In this document: piece by piece, positions 8,928 to 17,140 of the stretch
Numbering within the stretch: position 1 is the stretch's first letter
Layout: every line of letters starts with the position of its first letter
Source: Corallococcus macrosporus
Lineage (GTDB): Bacteria > Myxococcota > Myxococcia > Myxococcales > Myxococcaceae
DNA: 64,000 bases
Assembly (NCBI RefSeq): GCF_017302985.1
Contig: NZ_JAFIMU010000007.1
Coordinates: 372,001-436,000, forward strand
Direction: 5' to 3'
The notes under the pieces: generated by a model
The model's database searches: none
The model's input: the letters and a program-made list of their open reading frames with translations, nothing else
Told to the model about the DNA's origin: nothing
Program-made: the position numbers and the translations under genes

Positions 8928-10076
8928 CTGAACGCCACCGAACCGCGTCACCTCGCCGGCCTGGACCTGCTCCGGTGCCTGGCCATCCTCATCGTCGTCG
9001 TCTTCCACTACCCGCGTCCCGAAGGTCACGAGCTCTACCAGGCGTTCGCCAACTTCGGCTGGACGGGCGTGGAGCTGTTCTTCGTGCTCAGCGGCTTCCT
9101 CATCGGCTCGCAGCTGCTGGAGCCGGTGTCGCGCGGTGAGACGCCGTCGCTCAAGCGCTTCTACCTGCGGCGCTCCCTGCGCATCCTTCCGTCCTTCCTC
9201 GTCGTGCTGGCGCTGTACCTCTTCGTGCCCGCCTGGCCCGAGATGCCCGTGGTGACACCCGCGTGGCAGTTCCTCACGTTCACGCAGAACTTCGGCCTGC
9301 GCCGCAACGGCTTCTCCCACGCGTGGTCGCTGTGCGTGGAGGAGCACTTCTACCTGGTGCTGCCACTCACCGTGCTCGCGCTGCGCAAGCACCTCCGCGC
9401 GCCGTCCCTCATCGCCCTCGCGGCGGCCGTGATGCTCGGAGGCATGCTCCTGCGCGGCGGGCTGTGGATGCAGCACTTCTCCACGCTCGGGCCGGGAGAG
9501 CCCGGGTGGCGCGAATACGACAAGCTGCTCTATTACCCGACGTACGCGCGGCTCGACGGGCTGACGTGCGGCGTGCTGCTCGCGGCCCTGCGCGTGTTCC
9601 GGCCCGCGGCCTGGGAGCGCTGGACGCGCGGTGCCCGCGCTGGAGGGATGGCCGTCGTGGGACTCGCGTGCCTGGGCGGCGTGCTCTTCATCAACGAGGA
9701 GCACTACCGCTACCTCCCCTATGTCCTGCTGTCCTTCCCCCTGGCCTCGCTGGGCTTCGCGGCGCTGCTGATGGCGCTGTCGGGCCCCTCGGCCTCGCGC
9801 GTCTGCGCGCGCATCCCGGGCGTGAAGACCTTCGCGGTCCTGAGCTTCACCGTCTACCTCACGCACAAGGCCGTGCAGCACGGGGTGCGTGACGCGCTCG
9901 CGCCGCATGGCATGGACGCGTTCCACGTCGTCACGGTGCTGGGCGGCGCCGTGGCGGTGCTGCTCGCCTCGCTCGCGCTGCACCATGGCGTCGAGCGGCC
10001 CATGCTGAAGCTGCGCGAGCGGCTGGAGCGCAGGCTCCTCTCCCGGAAGCCGCTGCCCCAGCCCGCCGTCTCCTGA
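8928..10076 (+). CDS. Acyltransferase 3 family membrane protein, probable CTG start
   Basis: A multi-pass integral membrane acyltransferase of the acyltransferase-3/OafA type, which transfers acyl groups (often O-acetyl) to sugars or other surface molecules. The diagnostic N-terminal motifs RHLAGLDLLRCLAILIVVVF, then TGVELFFVLSGFLIG and FYLRRSLRI are present. The first GTG in frame (9069) falls in the middle of these motifs and would delete the first helix and catalytic His region, so translation must begin upstream. Between the in-frame stop at 8913 and these motifs there is no ATG, GTG or TTG. CTG at 8928 is the only plausible near-cognate start and gives 382 residues, normal for the family. 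An assembly error upstream is the alternative. Confidence 0.85.
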   Translation: MNATEPRHLAGLDLLRCLAILIVVVFHYPRPEGHELYQAFANFGWTGVELFFVLSGFLIGSQLLEPVSRGETPSLKRFYLRRSLRILPSFLVVLALYLFVPAWPEMPVVTPAWQFLTFTQNFGLRRNGFSHAWSLCVEEHFYLVLPLTVLALRKHLRAPSLIALAAAVMLGGMLLRGGLWMQHFSTLGPGEPGWREYDKLLYYPTYARLDGLTCGVLLAALRVFRPAAWERWTRGARAGGMAVVGLACLGGVLFINEEHYRYLPYVLLSFPLASLGFAALLMALSGPSASRVCARIPGVKTFAVLSFTVYLTHKAVQHGVRDALAPHGMDAFHVVTVLGGAVAVLLASLALHHGVERPMLKLRERLERRLLSRKPLPQPAVS

Positions 10077-10160
10077 AGGCCGCCCGCGCTTCTGCGCGAC
10101 AGAAGCCGCGCACGGGGCACGCCCTGGGCCCGGACGCCGCGTGCGCGTTAAACGTCGCGC

Positions 10161-10901
10161 ATGCGCCCCTTCCTGACGGCGACGTGGCAGTACCTGCTGA
10201 TGCTCAACTACGAGGTGGATCCGGCGGTGCTGCGGCCCCTCGTCCCCCGTGGCACGGAGCTCGACGCGTGGCAGGGCCGCACGTTCGCGAGCATGGTCGG
10301 CTTCCGCTTCCTCGACACGCGCGTGCGGGGACTCGCGGTGCCGTTCCACCGCGACTTCGATGAGGTGAACCTGCGCTTCTACGTGCGCCGCCTGGGGCCC
10401 GAGGGCTGGCGGCGCGGCGTGGTGTTCGTGCGTGAAGTCGTCCCCCGGCTCGCCATCGCCACCGTGGCGCGCGTCCTCTACAACGAGCCCTACGTCGCGT
10501 GCCCCATGCGCCACGCCGTCGCCATGGACGGCGCGGACACCGGCGCGCCCGGCCACGTCGAGTACGCCTGGAAGTCCCACGGCCGCTGGCACCAGCTGTC
10601 GGCCCGGACGCTCGGCGCACCGCTGGAGAGCACGCCCGGCTCCCAGGAGGAATTCATCACCGAGCACTACTGGGGCTACACCGCCCAGCGCGACGGCGGC
10701 TGCGCCGAGTACCGCGTGGAGCACCCACGCTGGACCGTGTGGCGCGCCCGGGAAACCGCCTTCGACTGCGACGTCGCCCGCTTCTATGGCCCCGCCTTCG
10801 CCGGGTGCCTCCAGGGCACGCCCCACTCCGCCTTCGTGGCCACCGGCTCGGAAGTGGCCGTATTTCCTGGAAATGAACTCCTGCCCTTGCCAAGCCCGTA
10901 G
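10161..10901 (+). CDS. DUF2071 (YqjF) family protein
   Basis: The 246-residue protein matches the DUF2071/YqjF family by the opening (FLTATWQYLLMLNYEVDP), the LVPRGTELDAWQG segment typical of the family, and the FRFLDTRVRG and VNLRFYVRR motifs. It looks soluble, with no signal peptide. Members resemble acetoacetate decarboxylase-like beta-barrel folds, but the biological reaction is not established, so no function is claimed. The gene stands alone; a TTAAAC element 7 nt before the ATG may be part of its promoter. No Shine-Dalgarno sequence is visible. Confidence 0.85.
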   Translation: MRPFLTATWQYLLMLNYEVDPAVLRPLVPRGTELDAWQGRTFASMVGFRFLDTRVRGLAVPFHRDFDEVNLRFYVRRLGPEGWRRGVVFVREVVPRLAIATVARVLYNEPYVACPMRHAVAMDGADTGAPGHVEYAWKSHGRWHQLSARTLGAPLESTPGSQEEFITEHYWGYTAQRDGGCAEYRVEHPRWTVWRARETAFDCDVARFYGPAFAGCLQGTPHSAFVATGSEVAVFPGNELLPLPSP

Positions 10902-10932
10902 AAATCAATATTCTCAAACTCGAAATTGATTT
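10902..10932. promoter_or_regulatory. AT-rich 8-bp inverted repeat upstream of the DUF2089 gene
   Basis: AAATCAAT (10902-10909) and ATTGATTT (10925-10932) form a perfect inverted repeat with a 15-nt spacer. The 41-nt intergenic region is strikingly AT-rich compared with its surroundings. It ends 10 nt before the ATG of a protein with a helix-turn-helix-like region, so an autoregulatory operator is a reasonable guess. It could also act as a terminator for the gene upstream. Confidence 0.5.
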
Positions 10933-10942
10933 TCTAAACCCC

Positions 10943-11374
10943 ATGACGACTCCCAAGCCCACCTGGCCCGTGCCCACCCGCTGCCCCGTCTGTGGAGGCG
11001 GCACCGTCATCGAGCGGGTCCGCTGCGACGGGTGCCACTCCGCGGTGGAGGGGCGCTTCACGACGGGCTGGGTGCAGCAGTTGTCGCCGGAGCAGCTCGC
11101 GTTCGTGCGCGTGTTCATCGCGTGCCGGGGGAAGATCAAGGACGTGGAGCAGGCCCTGGGCCTCTCCTATCCGACGGTGGTGTCGCGGCTGGACGACGTG
11201 GTGGAGGCCCTGGGCCAGGCGCCCGGAGTGGCCCCGCCTCCGCCGGCGCCGCCTCCTCCGCCTTCGCCCCGTGAGCGCGGCTCACCGCGCCGGGCGCAGA
11301 TTCTCGATGACCTCGCGGCCGGGCTCATCGACGCGGACGAGGCCGCTCAACGTCTCAAGAAGGCACGGGAGTAA
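10943..11374 (+). CDS. DUF2089 family zinc-ribbon / helix-turn-helix protein
   Basis: The 143-residue protein has an N-terminal zinc ribbon (CPVCGGG and CDGCHS, residues about 14-35), then a DUF2089 core (LSPEQLAFVRVFIACRGKIK) with a helix-turn-helix-like segment (ALGLSYPTVVSRLDDVVEAL). A Pro-rich linker leads to a C-terminal motif (ILDDLAAGLIDADEAAQRL) that resembles SHOCT-like short helical domains. A similar motif ends the next protein, so the two probably share a partner or oligomerise. The gene is likely a DNA-binding regulator of the pair. The next gene begins 6 nt downstream. Confidence 0.85.
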   Translation: MTTPKPTWPVPTRCPVCGGGTVIERVRCDGCHSAVEGRFTTGWVQQLSPEQLAFVRVFIACRGKIKDVEQALGLSYPTVVSRLDDVVEALGQAPGVAPPPPAPPPPPSPRERGSPRRAQILDDLAAGLIDADEAAQRLKKARE

Positions 11375-11380
11375 CCACCC

Positions 11381-12409
11381 ATGATGGACCCTGAAGCCAC
11401 GCCGTCCTCCGACGCCTCGTCGTCTTCGCGCGACGGCGCCCAGCGCCACGCGATTCCGTGGGGTCAGCACGCGGAGCTGGAGCTGCACGCGCTCGCCGCC
11501 ACGCTCGTCGTGACGCCGCTGCCGGAGGGCGAGAAGCCCTACCTGGTGACGCACGGCCGGGTGGAGGCGCGCATCCAGGAGCACGGCCGGGTGACGAAGG
11601 TGGAGCTGGTGCCGCGCGAGGCGGGCTTCCTGTCGCTGTTCTGGCGCCAGGGCGGACAGGCGGAGCTGTTCGTGCCGCCGGACGTGAAGGCGAAGCTCCA
11701 ACTGGACGCGGGCGCCGTGCGCATCGCGGGGCTGAAGGACTGCGAGCTGGACCTGTCCACCGACGCGGGCACGGCGAGCCTGCGCGACGTGCACGGCAAG
11801 CTGACCCTGCGCACGGGCGCGGGCCGCATCATCGGCGAGCGCGTGGGCGGCACGTTCCACGTCCACGCCGCGGCGGGCGCGGTGAAGCTGGACGTGGACG
11901 CGCTGGACGTGGGCGAGCACCGCATCGGGACGCAGGTGGGCGCGGTGGAGCTGCGCCTGGTGTCCGGGCTGGACCTGAACATCTCCGCCCATACGTCGCT
12001 GGGCTCCACGCAGACGCGCTACCCGTCCAACCCGCAGGCGGCCACGACGCTCCTGCTGGAGACGGAGCTGGGCTCGGTGCGCGTGCGCGAGTCGGGCCGC
12101 TCGCGCAATGAGGACGCGGAGGGCTGGGAGGAGGACTCGCTGCGCTGGCAGCGTCAGGCGGAGCGCTGGCAGCGCCGCGCGGAGCGCCACGCGAACCAGT
12201 GGGCCCACGCGTGGGCGAACTCCTGGGGCGCGCCGTCCTGGGCCAATCCAGGCTCGCCGCACCACCGGCCGCAGCCCCCCGCGCCGCCCCCGCCGCCGCA
12301 GTCCCGAGGCATCCCCGACCAGGAGATGCGCCGCGTGCTGGACCTGGTGGAAGCCGGCAAGCTCAGCGCGGAGGACGCCCAGAAGCTGCTCAAGGCGATG
12401 CAGCGGTGA
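11381..12409 (+). CDS. DUF4097-like beta-helical protein with SHOCT-like C-terminus
   Basis: The 342-residue protein starts 6 nt after the DUF2089 gene. The middle (about 90-225) is a run of short beta-rich segments with regularly spaced Gly/Val (DAGTASLRDVHGKLTLRTGA), typical of DUF4097/DUF2154-like adhesin-type beta-solenoids linked to envelope-stress modules. Residues about 240-285 are Trp/Arg/Gln-rich, then a Pro-rich linker. The C-terminus (MRRVLDLVEAGKLSAEDAQ) repeats the SHOCT-like motif of the preceding protein. The pairing with a zinc-ribbon regulator suggests sensing and regulation of envelope state, an inference from the general occurrence of these domains. No signal peptide is seen. 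Confidence 0.75.
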   Translation: MMDPEATPSSDASSSSRDGAQRHAIPWGQHAELELHALAATLVVTPLPEGEKPYLVTHGRVEARIQEHGRVTKVELVPREAGFLSLFWRQGGQAELFVPPDVKAKLQLDAGAVRIAGLKDCELDLSTDAGTASLRDVHGKLTLRTGAGRIIGERVGGTFHVHAAAGAVKLDVDALDVGEHRIGTQVGAVELRLVSGLDLNISAHTSLGSTQTRYPSNPQAATTLLLETELGSVRVRESGRSRNEDAEGWEEDSLRWQRQAERWQRRAERHANQWAHAWANSWGAPSWANPGSPHHRPQPPAPPPPPQSRGIPDQEMRRVLDLVEAGKLSAEDAQKLLKAMQR

Positions 12410-12416
12410 GGCCGCT

Positions 12417-13067
12417 TCAGGCGCCCTGGGTGAGGAAGCGGAAGGGACGCACGCAGTCCTCGCGGGTGCACCGGAAGAGGTAGCCCCGGCCGTTGTCACC
12501 GAAGTCCAGGCCGAAGGGCATCGCGGCCAGCTGCGCGACGAAGCGCATGGGCGCGTCACAGCACTCCGGCGTCGCCTCGCCGTTGAGCCACCCGGGCACG
12601 CCGCCCACCTTGCTCTCCGGCGCCTCCGCCTGCGCGCGGTCCAGCGCAGCGAGCTGCTCGTCGGTGGCCTCGTTGACGTCCACCGACAGGGCCTCGGTGT
12701 CCTCGGTGGCGGGCTCGAAGCCGAGCGTCCATTCCGCGTACGGCTTCACCGGCTTCGACGGCGCGCTCACCGACGGCGTGCCCGCCTTCACCGGCACCGC
12801 CGCGTTGGCGCCCTCCTCCGGGTCCCAGCGGAAGCAGGCCGTGTCGGGGTTCTCGCACTGGAAGACGTGGACCGACGCGTGAGGCGCCAGGTCCAGCCGT
12901 CCCTCGACGTGCGGCAACTGGAAGAGGAAGCGCTGCGGCCCGCCGCACATGGCGCAGGCGGGCCACTCCAGGGGTCCCGGCGCCTCGGGCGTGCCCCCCA
13001 CCTTCAAGAGGGGGACACCGGTGCGGCCTGGGACGAGCGCCCAGAGGGGCGCGAGCGGACGGGACAT
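12417..13067 (-). CDS. DUF1963-like zinc-binding protein, possible immunity protein
   Basis: The 216-residue acidic protein has a CAMCGGPQRFLFQLPH segment, a VFQCEN...CFRWDP segment, and a C-terminal repeat of the theme (CCDAPMRF, then GRGYLFRCTREDC). The paired Cys and the FLFQL / LFRC pattern resemble the DUF1963 (YwqG-like) group; assignment is tentative. It lies 10 nt downstream of an endonuclease I gene on the same strand, so the two are probably co-transcribed. Because DUF1963 relatives are often beside toxin genes, an immunity role is possible but unproven. The start ATG at 13067 gives a plausible full length. Confidence 0.65.
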   Translation of the reverse strand: MSRPLAPLWALVPGRTGVPLLKVGGTPEAPGPLEWPACAMCGGPQRFLFQLPHVEGRLDLAPHASVHVFQCENPDTACFRWDPEEGANAAVPVKAGTPSVSAPSKPVKPYAEWTLGFEPATEDTEALSVDVNEATDEQLAALDRAQAEAPESKVGGVPGWLNGEATPECCDAPMRFVAQLAAMPFGLDFGDNGRGYLFRCTREDCVRPFRFLTQGA

Positions 13068-13077
13068 GCCGCGGACT

Positions 13078-13899
13078 CTAGAAGTCCGCGATGCGGTCGG
13101 CCAGCGACGCGTCGTCCACGAAGGGGTTGCGGTTCTGCTGGTAGGTCTCGATGACGTCGTTGCGCTTCACTTCCGCGGCGTCCACCTTGTCCAGCGTGTT
13201 CCACTGCTTGAGCACGGCCTCGTCGTCCGCGGGGATGTGCTTGTTGTAGACGGTGGAGAAGTAGAACAGCGCGCGCGCCACGTTGCCCTTGTGCGCATCG
13301 GGCGGCTCGAAGACGGTGCGGCCCTTCTCGTCGGTGCCGAACTTGGCGCCGTTCTCCTCCCACTTCACGTTCTTCACCGTGCCGAAGGGCCAGTTGCCGC
13401 GGATGGAGTTGGCCTTGCTGTCGGTGGGGAACAGGTGGTGCAGGTCCGCCTTCGCCGCGCCCGTGGCGCCCTTGGACTGGGGCCAGGTGTGCTCGGTGTT
13501 CATCACGTTGCTGCTGGGAATCTTGTTCGTCTTCACTTCCTTGCCCGTGTAGACGCACGTCACGACGCCGTCGTGGTTGTCCAGGGTGGTGAAGATGACC
13601 TTGCGCGCGCCGTTGTAGCCCAGGTCCTTGTGCTTGCTGACCGCGTCGTGGATGGCGTTGATCAGCGCCTGGTCCTTCAGCCCGTCGTAGCGGGGATCCG
13701 CCTTGGACGGCGGAACGTCCTCCACCGGAACCTGCGGCGGGGGCACCGGCGTCGTCGGGGCCTTCTTGGCCGAAGGGCCGGCCTCGAACGTGGACACCGA
13801 GGAGAACGCCTTCGGGGTGACACGGGCCGTGTTGGCCGGGGCCGACGCGGAGTTCGTCGAGGGGCGGGTCGCGGAGAGCGGGCGGGACGGGATGATCAT
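13078..13899 (-). CDS. Endonuclease I family protein (His-Me finger nuclease)
   Basis: The frame extends to a GTG at 13950, but the ATG at 13899 has a GAGGG 6 nt upstream and is preferred (273 residues). Residues about 1-85 are a low-complexity Ser/Thr/Pro-rich lead with no obvious signal peptide. The remainder is an endonuclease I domain: NTEHTWPQSKGATG, ADLHHLFPTDSKAN and RGNWPFG are the conserved metal and catalytic His/Asn motifs of this ssDNA/dsDNA/RNA-cleaving family. Classical members are periplasmic or secreted. Export of this one, if any, must use another route. It is probably the first gene of a two-gene unit with the DUF1963-like protein, which raises the possibility of an effector-immunity pair. 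Confidence 0.9.
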   Translation of the reverse strand: MIIPSRPLSATRPSTNSASAPANTARVTPKAFSSVSTFEAGPSAKKAPTTPVPPPQVPVEDVPPSKADPRYDGLKDQALINAIHDAVSKHKDLGYNGARKVIFTTLDNHDGVVTCVYTGKEVKTNKIPSSNVMNTEHTWPQSKGATGAAKADLHHLFPTDSKANSIRGNWPFGTVKNVKWEENGAKFGTDEKGRTVFEPPDAHKGNVARALFYFSTVYNKHIPADDEAVLKQWNTLDKVDAAEVKRNDVIETYQQNRNPFVDDASLADRIADF

Positions 13900-14135
13900 G
13901 ACGAGCCCTCGGGATTCGAGGTGGGGGATGACCCATTTTCGTCCAGACACGGGCCGGGTTGCGTGACGCGCCGCATTTTCCCACCGCGCCGGTTGGTTTT
14001 TCCGTCCGGCGCGGGAAAAGCGGGGCTCATCGCCGGTACCAGGGCGGCCCGGGGGCCCGGATTCCGGGGCCGGGCGGCGAGGACGGGGGGCGCGCTATGC
14101 CTCGGGGCGACGCACGGACCGAGGGGGCTTCTTCC

Positions 14136-15098
14136 ATGAAGGTCGTGATTCCGGGTGGCACGGGACAGGTGGGCGCACTGCTGGCGAGGGCGTTCCTCGC
14201 GCGGGGGGATGACGTCGTCCTCCTCAGCCGGGGAGGCCAGGGCGAGGCACGCACGGTGTCCTGGGACGGGCGCACGCTGGGTGACTGGGCGCGGGAGGTG
14301 GACGGCGCGGACGCGGTCATCAACCTGGCGGGGCGCAGCGTGAACTGCCGCTACACGGAGGAGAACCTGCGCCAGATGATGGACTCGCGGGTGGACTCCA
14401 CGCGGGTGGTGGGACAGGCCATCCAGCAGGCCGCGAAGCCGCCGCGCGTGTGGCTGCAGATGAGCACCGCGACGGTGTACGCGCACCGGCTGGACGCGCC
14501 CAACGACGAGTCCACGGGGATCATCGGCGGCAGCGAGCCGGGCGTGCCGGCGTACTGGAAGCGCAGCATCGACATCGCGCTGGCCTGGGAGCGCACGCTG
14601 GCGGAAGCGGACACGCCCCACACGCGCAAGGTGGCCATGCGCACGGCGATGGTGATGAGCCCGGACCGCGAAGGCATCTTCGACGTGCTCCTGGGCCTGA
14701 CGCGCAGGGGGCTGGGCGGCCCGGCCGGGAGCGGCCGGCAGTACGTGTCGTGGATCCACGACCGGGACTTCGTGCGCGCGGTGCGGTTGCTGCTGGAGCG
14801 CGACGACCTGGCCGGGCCGGTGAACCTGGCCGCGCCGAATCCCCTCCCCCAGAAGGAGTTCATGGCGAAGCTGCGCGAGGCGGCGCACGTGGGCGTGGGA
14901 CTGCCGGCGGCGAAGTGGATGCTGGAGGTGGGCGCGTTCTTCATGCGCACGGACACGGAGCTGTTGCTCAAGAGCCGCCGCGTGGTGCCCGGGAGGCTGC
15001 TGGACGCGGGCTTCACCTTCGAGTACCCCGACTGGGGAACCGCCGTGACGAACCTCGTCGAGCGCTGGCGCGCGGGTGGCGGGCCCGTCCGGAGCTGA
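14136..15098 (+). CDS. TIGR01777-type NAD(P)-dependent epimerase (SDR)
   Basis: The ATG at 14136 is chosen because the Rossmann motif PGGTGQVG begins five residues later and a GAGGGGG sequence precedes it. The 320-residue product has the extended-SDR layout of the TIGR01777/YfcH family: nucleotide-binding loop, VINLAGRSVNCRY, STATVYAH, and a C-terminal DUF1731-like region (LLLKSRRVVPGRLLDAGF). Substrates of this family are mostly unknown. The cytoplasmic enzyme is followed after 2 nt by an alpha/beta hydrolase gene, so the two form an operon. Confidence 0.9.
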   Translation: MKVVIPGGTGQVGALLARAFLARGDDVVLLSRGGQGEARTVSWDGRTLGDWAREVDGADAVINLAGRSVNCRYTEENLRQMMDSRVDSTRVVGQAIQQAAKPPRVWLQMSTATVYAHRLDAPNDESTGIIGGSEPGVPAYWKRSIDIALAWERTLAEADTPHTRKVAMRTAMVMSPDREGIFDVLLGLTRRGLGGPAGSGRQYVSWIHDRDFVRAVRLLLERDDLAGPVNLAAPNPLPQKEFMAKLREAAHVGVGLPAAKWMLEVGAFFMRTDTELLLKSRRVVPGRLLDAGFTFEYPDWGTAVTNLVERWRAGGGPVRS

Positions 15099-15100
15099 CC

Positions 15101-15982
15101 GTGTCCACGAAGAAGTACCGCGTCCATTGGGTCCGGCTGTTCGTGCTGGCGCTCGTCCTGGGCGCGCTGGGCACGGGCGCCTTCACGGCGGTGCGGGGCC
15201 TGCGCACGGCGCGAGGGCTGGTGCACCCGGCGCGAGTCCCGGTGACGCGGCCTTCGGGTGAGGACGCGCTGCCGGGCCTGGAGGACGTGTCCTTCCAGGC
15301 GGCGGGACGGGTCCTCCGCGGGTGGTACGTGCCATCGCGCGACGGGACGGCGGTGGTGCTGGTGCACGGCTTCGCGGACAACCGCACGCGGATGCTCTTC
15401 GAGGCGCGCACGCTGGCGGCCGGAGGCCACGGGGTGCTGCTGTTCGACCTGCACGGCCAGGGCGAGAGCGAGGGCGACGGCGTCGGCTGGGGCGACAGCG
15501 AGCGCGAGGACGTGCGCGCGGCCCTGGCGTTCGTGCGGGCCCGGCCCGACGTGACAGCGGGCCGGGTGGGGCTGTTCGGCTTCTCCATGGGAGGCACGAC
15601 GGCGCTGCTGGTGGCGCAGGAGGACCCGCGCGTGAAGGCGGTGGCGGTGGCGGGTGCGTTCCCGGACCTGGCGGTCGACATGGGCTCGCACTACGGCCTG
15701 AGCACCTGGGCGGTGCTGTGGGGGCTTCGCCGCGAAGGCATCGACGTGGACGCGGTGCGGCCGGTGGACGGCATGTGCCGGCTGGAGGGACGGCCGGTGC
15801 TGCTCATCAACGGAGGCAGCGACCCGGACGGGCCCCAGAAGCTGGGGGGCCGGCTCTTCCAGGCGGCCTGCGAACCCAAGGAACAATGGGTGGTGCCCCA
15901 GGCGGCCCACGGCGAGTACGCCCAGAAGGACCCCGAGGGCTACGCCCGCAAGCTGCGCGAGTTCTTCGACCGCGCGCTATGA
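15101..15982 (+). CDS. Membrane-anchored alpha/beta hydrolase
   Basis: The start is GTG at 15101, with GGAG just upstream overlapping the previous stop region. The 293-residue protein has one N-terminal membrane segment (LFVLALVLGALGTGAF), then an alpha/beta hydrolase domain. Visible elements are the oxyanion strand VVLVHGFADN, the nucleophile elbow GFSMGG (Ser162), an acidic loop (GGSDPDG) and a C-terminal His (AAHGEY). This is the pattern of a prolyl-oligopeptidase or BAAT-like hydrolase/esterase. Substrate unknown. Its last 6 nt overlap the convergent LuxR gene. Confidence 0.88.
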   Translation: MSTKKYRVHWVRLFVLALVLGALGTGAFTAVRGLRTARGLVHPARVPVTRPSGEDALPGLEDVSFQAAGRVLRGWYVPSRDGTAVVLVHGFADNRTRMLFEARTLAAGGHGVLLFDLHGQGESEGDGVGWGDSEREDVRAALAFVRARPDVTAGRVGLFGFSMGGTTALLVAQEDPRVKAVAVAGAFPDLAVDMGSHYGLSTWAVLWGLRREGIDVDAVRPVDGMCRLEGRPVLLINGGSDPDGPQKLGGRLFQAACEPKEQWVVPQAAHGEYAQKDPEGYARKLREFFDRAL

Positions 15983-17053
15983 GCGGCGGCCCTTGGCCAC
16001 GAACTCCGCGCGGCTATGGGTGCCGGTCTTGTCGAAGAGGGACTTGATGTGGACCTTCACGGTCTCCACCGAGCACTTCTTGAGCCGCTCGGCGATCTCC
16101 TTGTTGGCCAGGCCTTCGTGGAGGCAGTCCGCCACGCGTGACTCCTGGACGGTCAGCTTCGCCTTCCAGTCCGGACGCATCCAGTGGGTGCGCTCGTGCA
16201 TGCGCACCTGCCACAGCTTGCGGCCGCCCCAGATGACGGAGGACTGGGTGAACGTCACGTCCATCCGGTCCGCGCCCCGCTCCAGCGTGAGCGACTCCAG
16301 CCGGGGGTCCACCGCGACGTCGAAGCGGGACAGCGCCATCACCCGCTCCATCCACGAACGGGGCACCCCATCGCTGAGCTCGTGGGGCGCGAAATACCGC
16401 TCCAGCAGAGGGATGGCCGGGCCCGTGTCCGCGACCTTCCGTCCCAGGCTGTTCAACACCAGCACCGGGTTGGACCCCATCGCGATGGCCTTCAGGAGAT
16501 CCCGCTCGAAGCGCAGGGCGTAGAACTCCTGGAGCCGGACCACCGTCCGGGTGAGGTAGGGGAGGATCTGCTGGAGGAACCACTGCGCCCGGAGCGTGAA
16601 GGGATGGGGGGACTCCCGATACATCGCGATGCCGCCCTTCAGCTCCTGCTCCTCCGTGAACAGGAGCGACGCCAGCACGCGCTTCAGCTTCAGCCCCGCG
16701 CCCTGGCTGCGCCGGAAGGACTCCGTCTCCGACAGGGGCTTGCCCCGGAGCATCTCGACGTCACTGAGCACCTGGTTGGGATGCACCAACGTGGACTGGA
16801 AGACGAAGTCATCCTGCACCCATTCCGCGTAATCCTTGAGGAGGGGTTGGACGGTGTCCGTCTTCCATTGCAGCCCCGCCGTCCCGTCCGGATTCGCGCC
16901 GCCCACCGCCAGGTGGTCCGCCTCGCACAGCGTGAGCAGCGTCCGGGAGAGGGCCTCGTAGACGTCCTCGAGGGTCCGCGCCTCCCCCAGCGCTTCCTTC
17001 AACTCCGCGATCAACGCCTGCTCACGTGACAGGAACTTCAGTGCCTTGCCCAT
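15977..17053 (-). CDS. LuxR-family transcriptional regulator
   Basis: The ATG at 17053 has a GGGAG 7 nt upstream; an in-frame TTG lies 30 nt further out. The 358-residue protein ends in a LuxR/FixJ-type helix-turn-helix (LTVQESRVADCLHEGLANKE, then CSVETVKVHIKSLFDKTG). The N-terminal ~290 residues look GAF-like or otherwise sensory (TLLTLCEADHLAVGG; ALRFERDLLKAIAMGSNP) but I cannot name the fold or ligand. There is no receiver domain. A dyad at 17072-17088 sits just upstream and may be an autoregulatory site. The divergent TerB-like gene is a candidate target. Confidence 0.9.
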   Translation of the reverse strand: MGKALKFLSREQALIAELKEALGEARTLEDVYEALSRTLLTLCEADHLAVGGANPDGTAGLQWKTDTVQPLLKDYAEWVQDDFVFQSTLVHPNQVLSDVEMLRGKPLSETESFRRSQGAGLKLKRVLASLLFTEEQELKGGIAMYRESPHPFTLRAQWFLQQILPYLTRTVVRLQEFYALRFERDLLKAIAMGSNPVLVLNSLGRKVADTGPAIPLLERYFAPHELSDGVPRSWMERVMALSRFDVAVDPRLESLTLERGADRMDVTFTQSSVIWGGRKLWQVRMHERTHWMRPDWKAKLTVQESRVADCLHEGLANKEIAERLKKCSVETVKVHIKSLFDKTGTHSRAEFVAKGRRS

Positions 17054-17071
17054 GGGTGCGCTCCCGTTGCC

Positions 17072-17088
17072 AATACTCAACAAGTATT
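17072..17088. promoter_or_regulatory. Inverted repeat upstream of the LuxR gene
   Basis: AATACT (17072-17077) and AGTATT (17083-17088) are perfect 6-bp arms around 5 nt. LuxR-type regulators commonly bind dyads of this size. On the minus strand the right arm overlaps a TAATAC element that could serve as the -10 box of the regulator gene. Confidence 0.45.
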
Positions 17089-17140
17089 ACGGGGGCTGAA
17101 ACAGGGCCCATCCCTCCAAAGAGGTATGACAGGGCTGACA

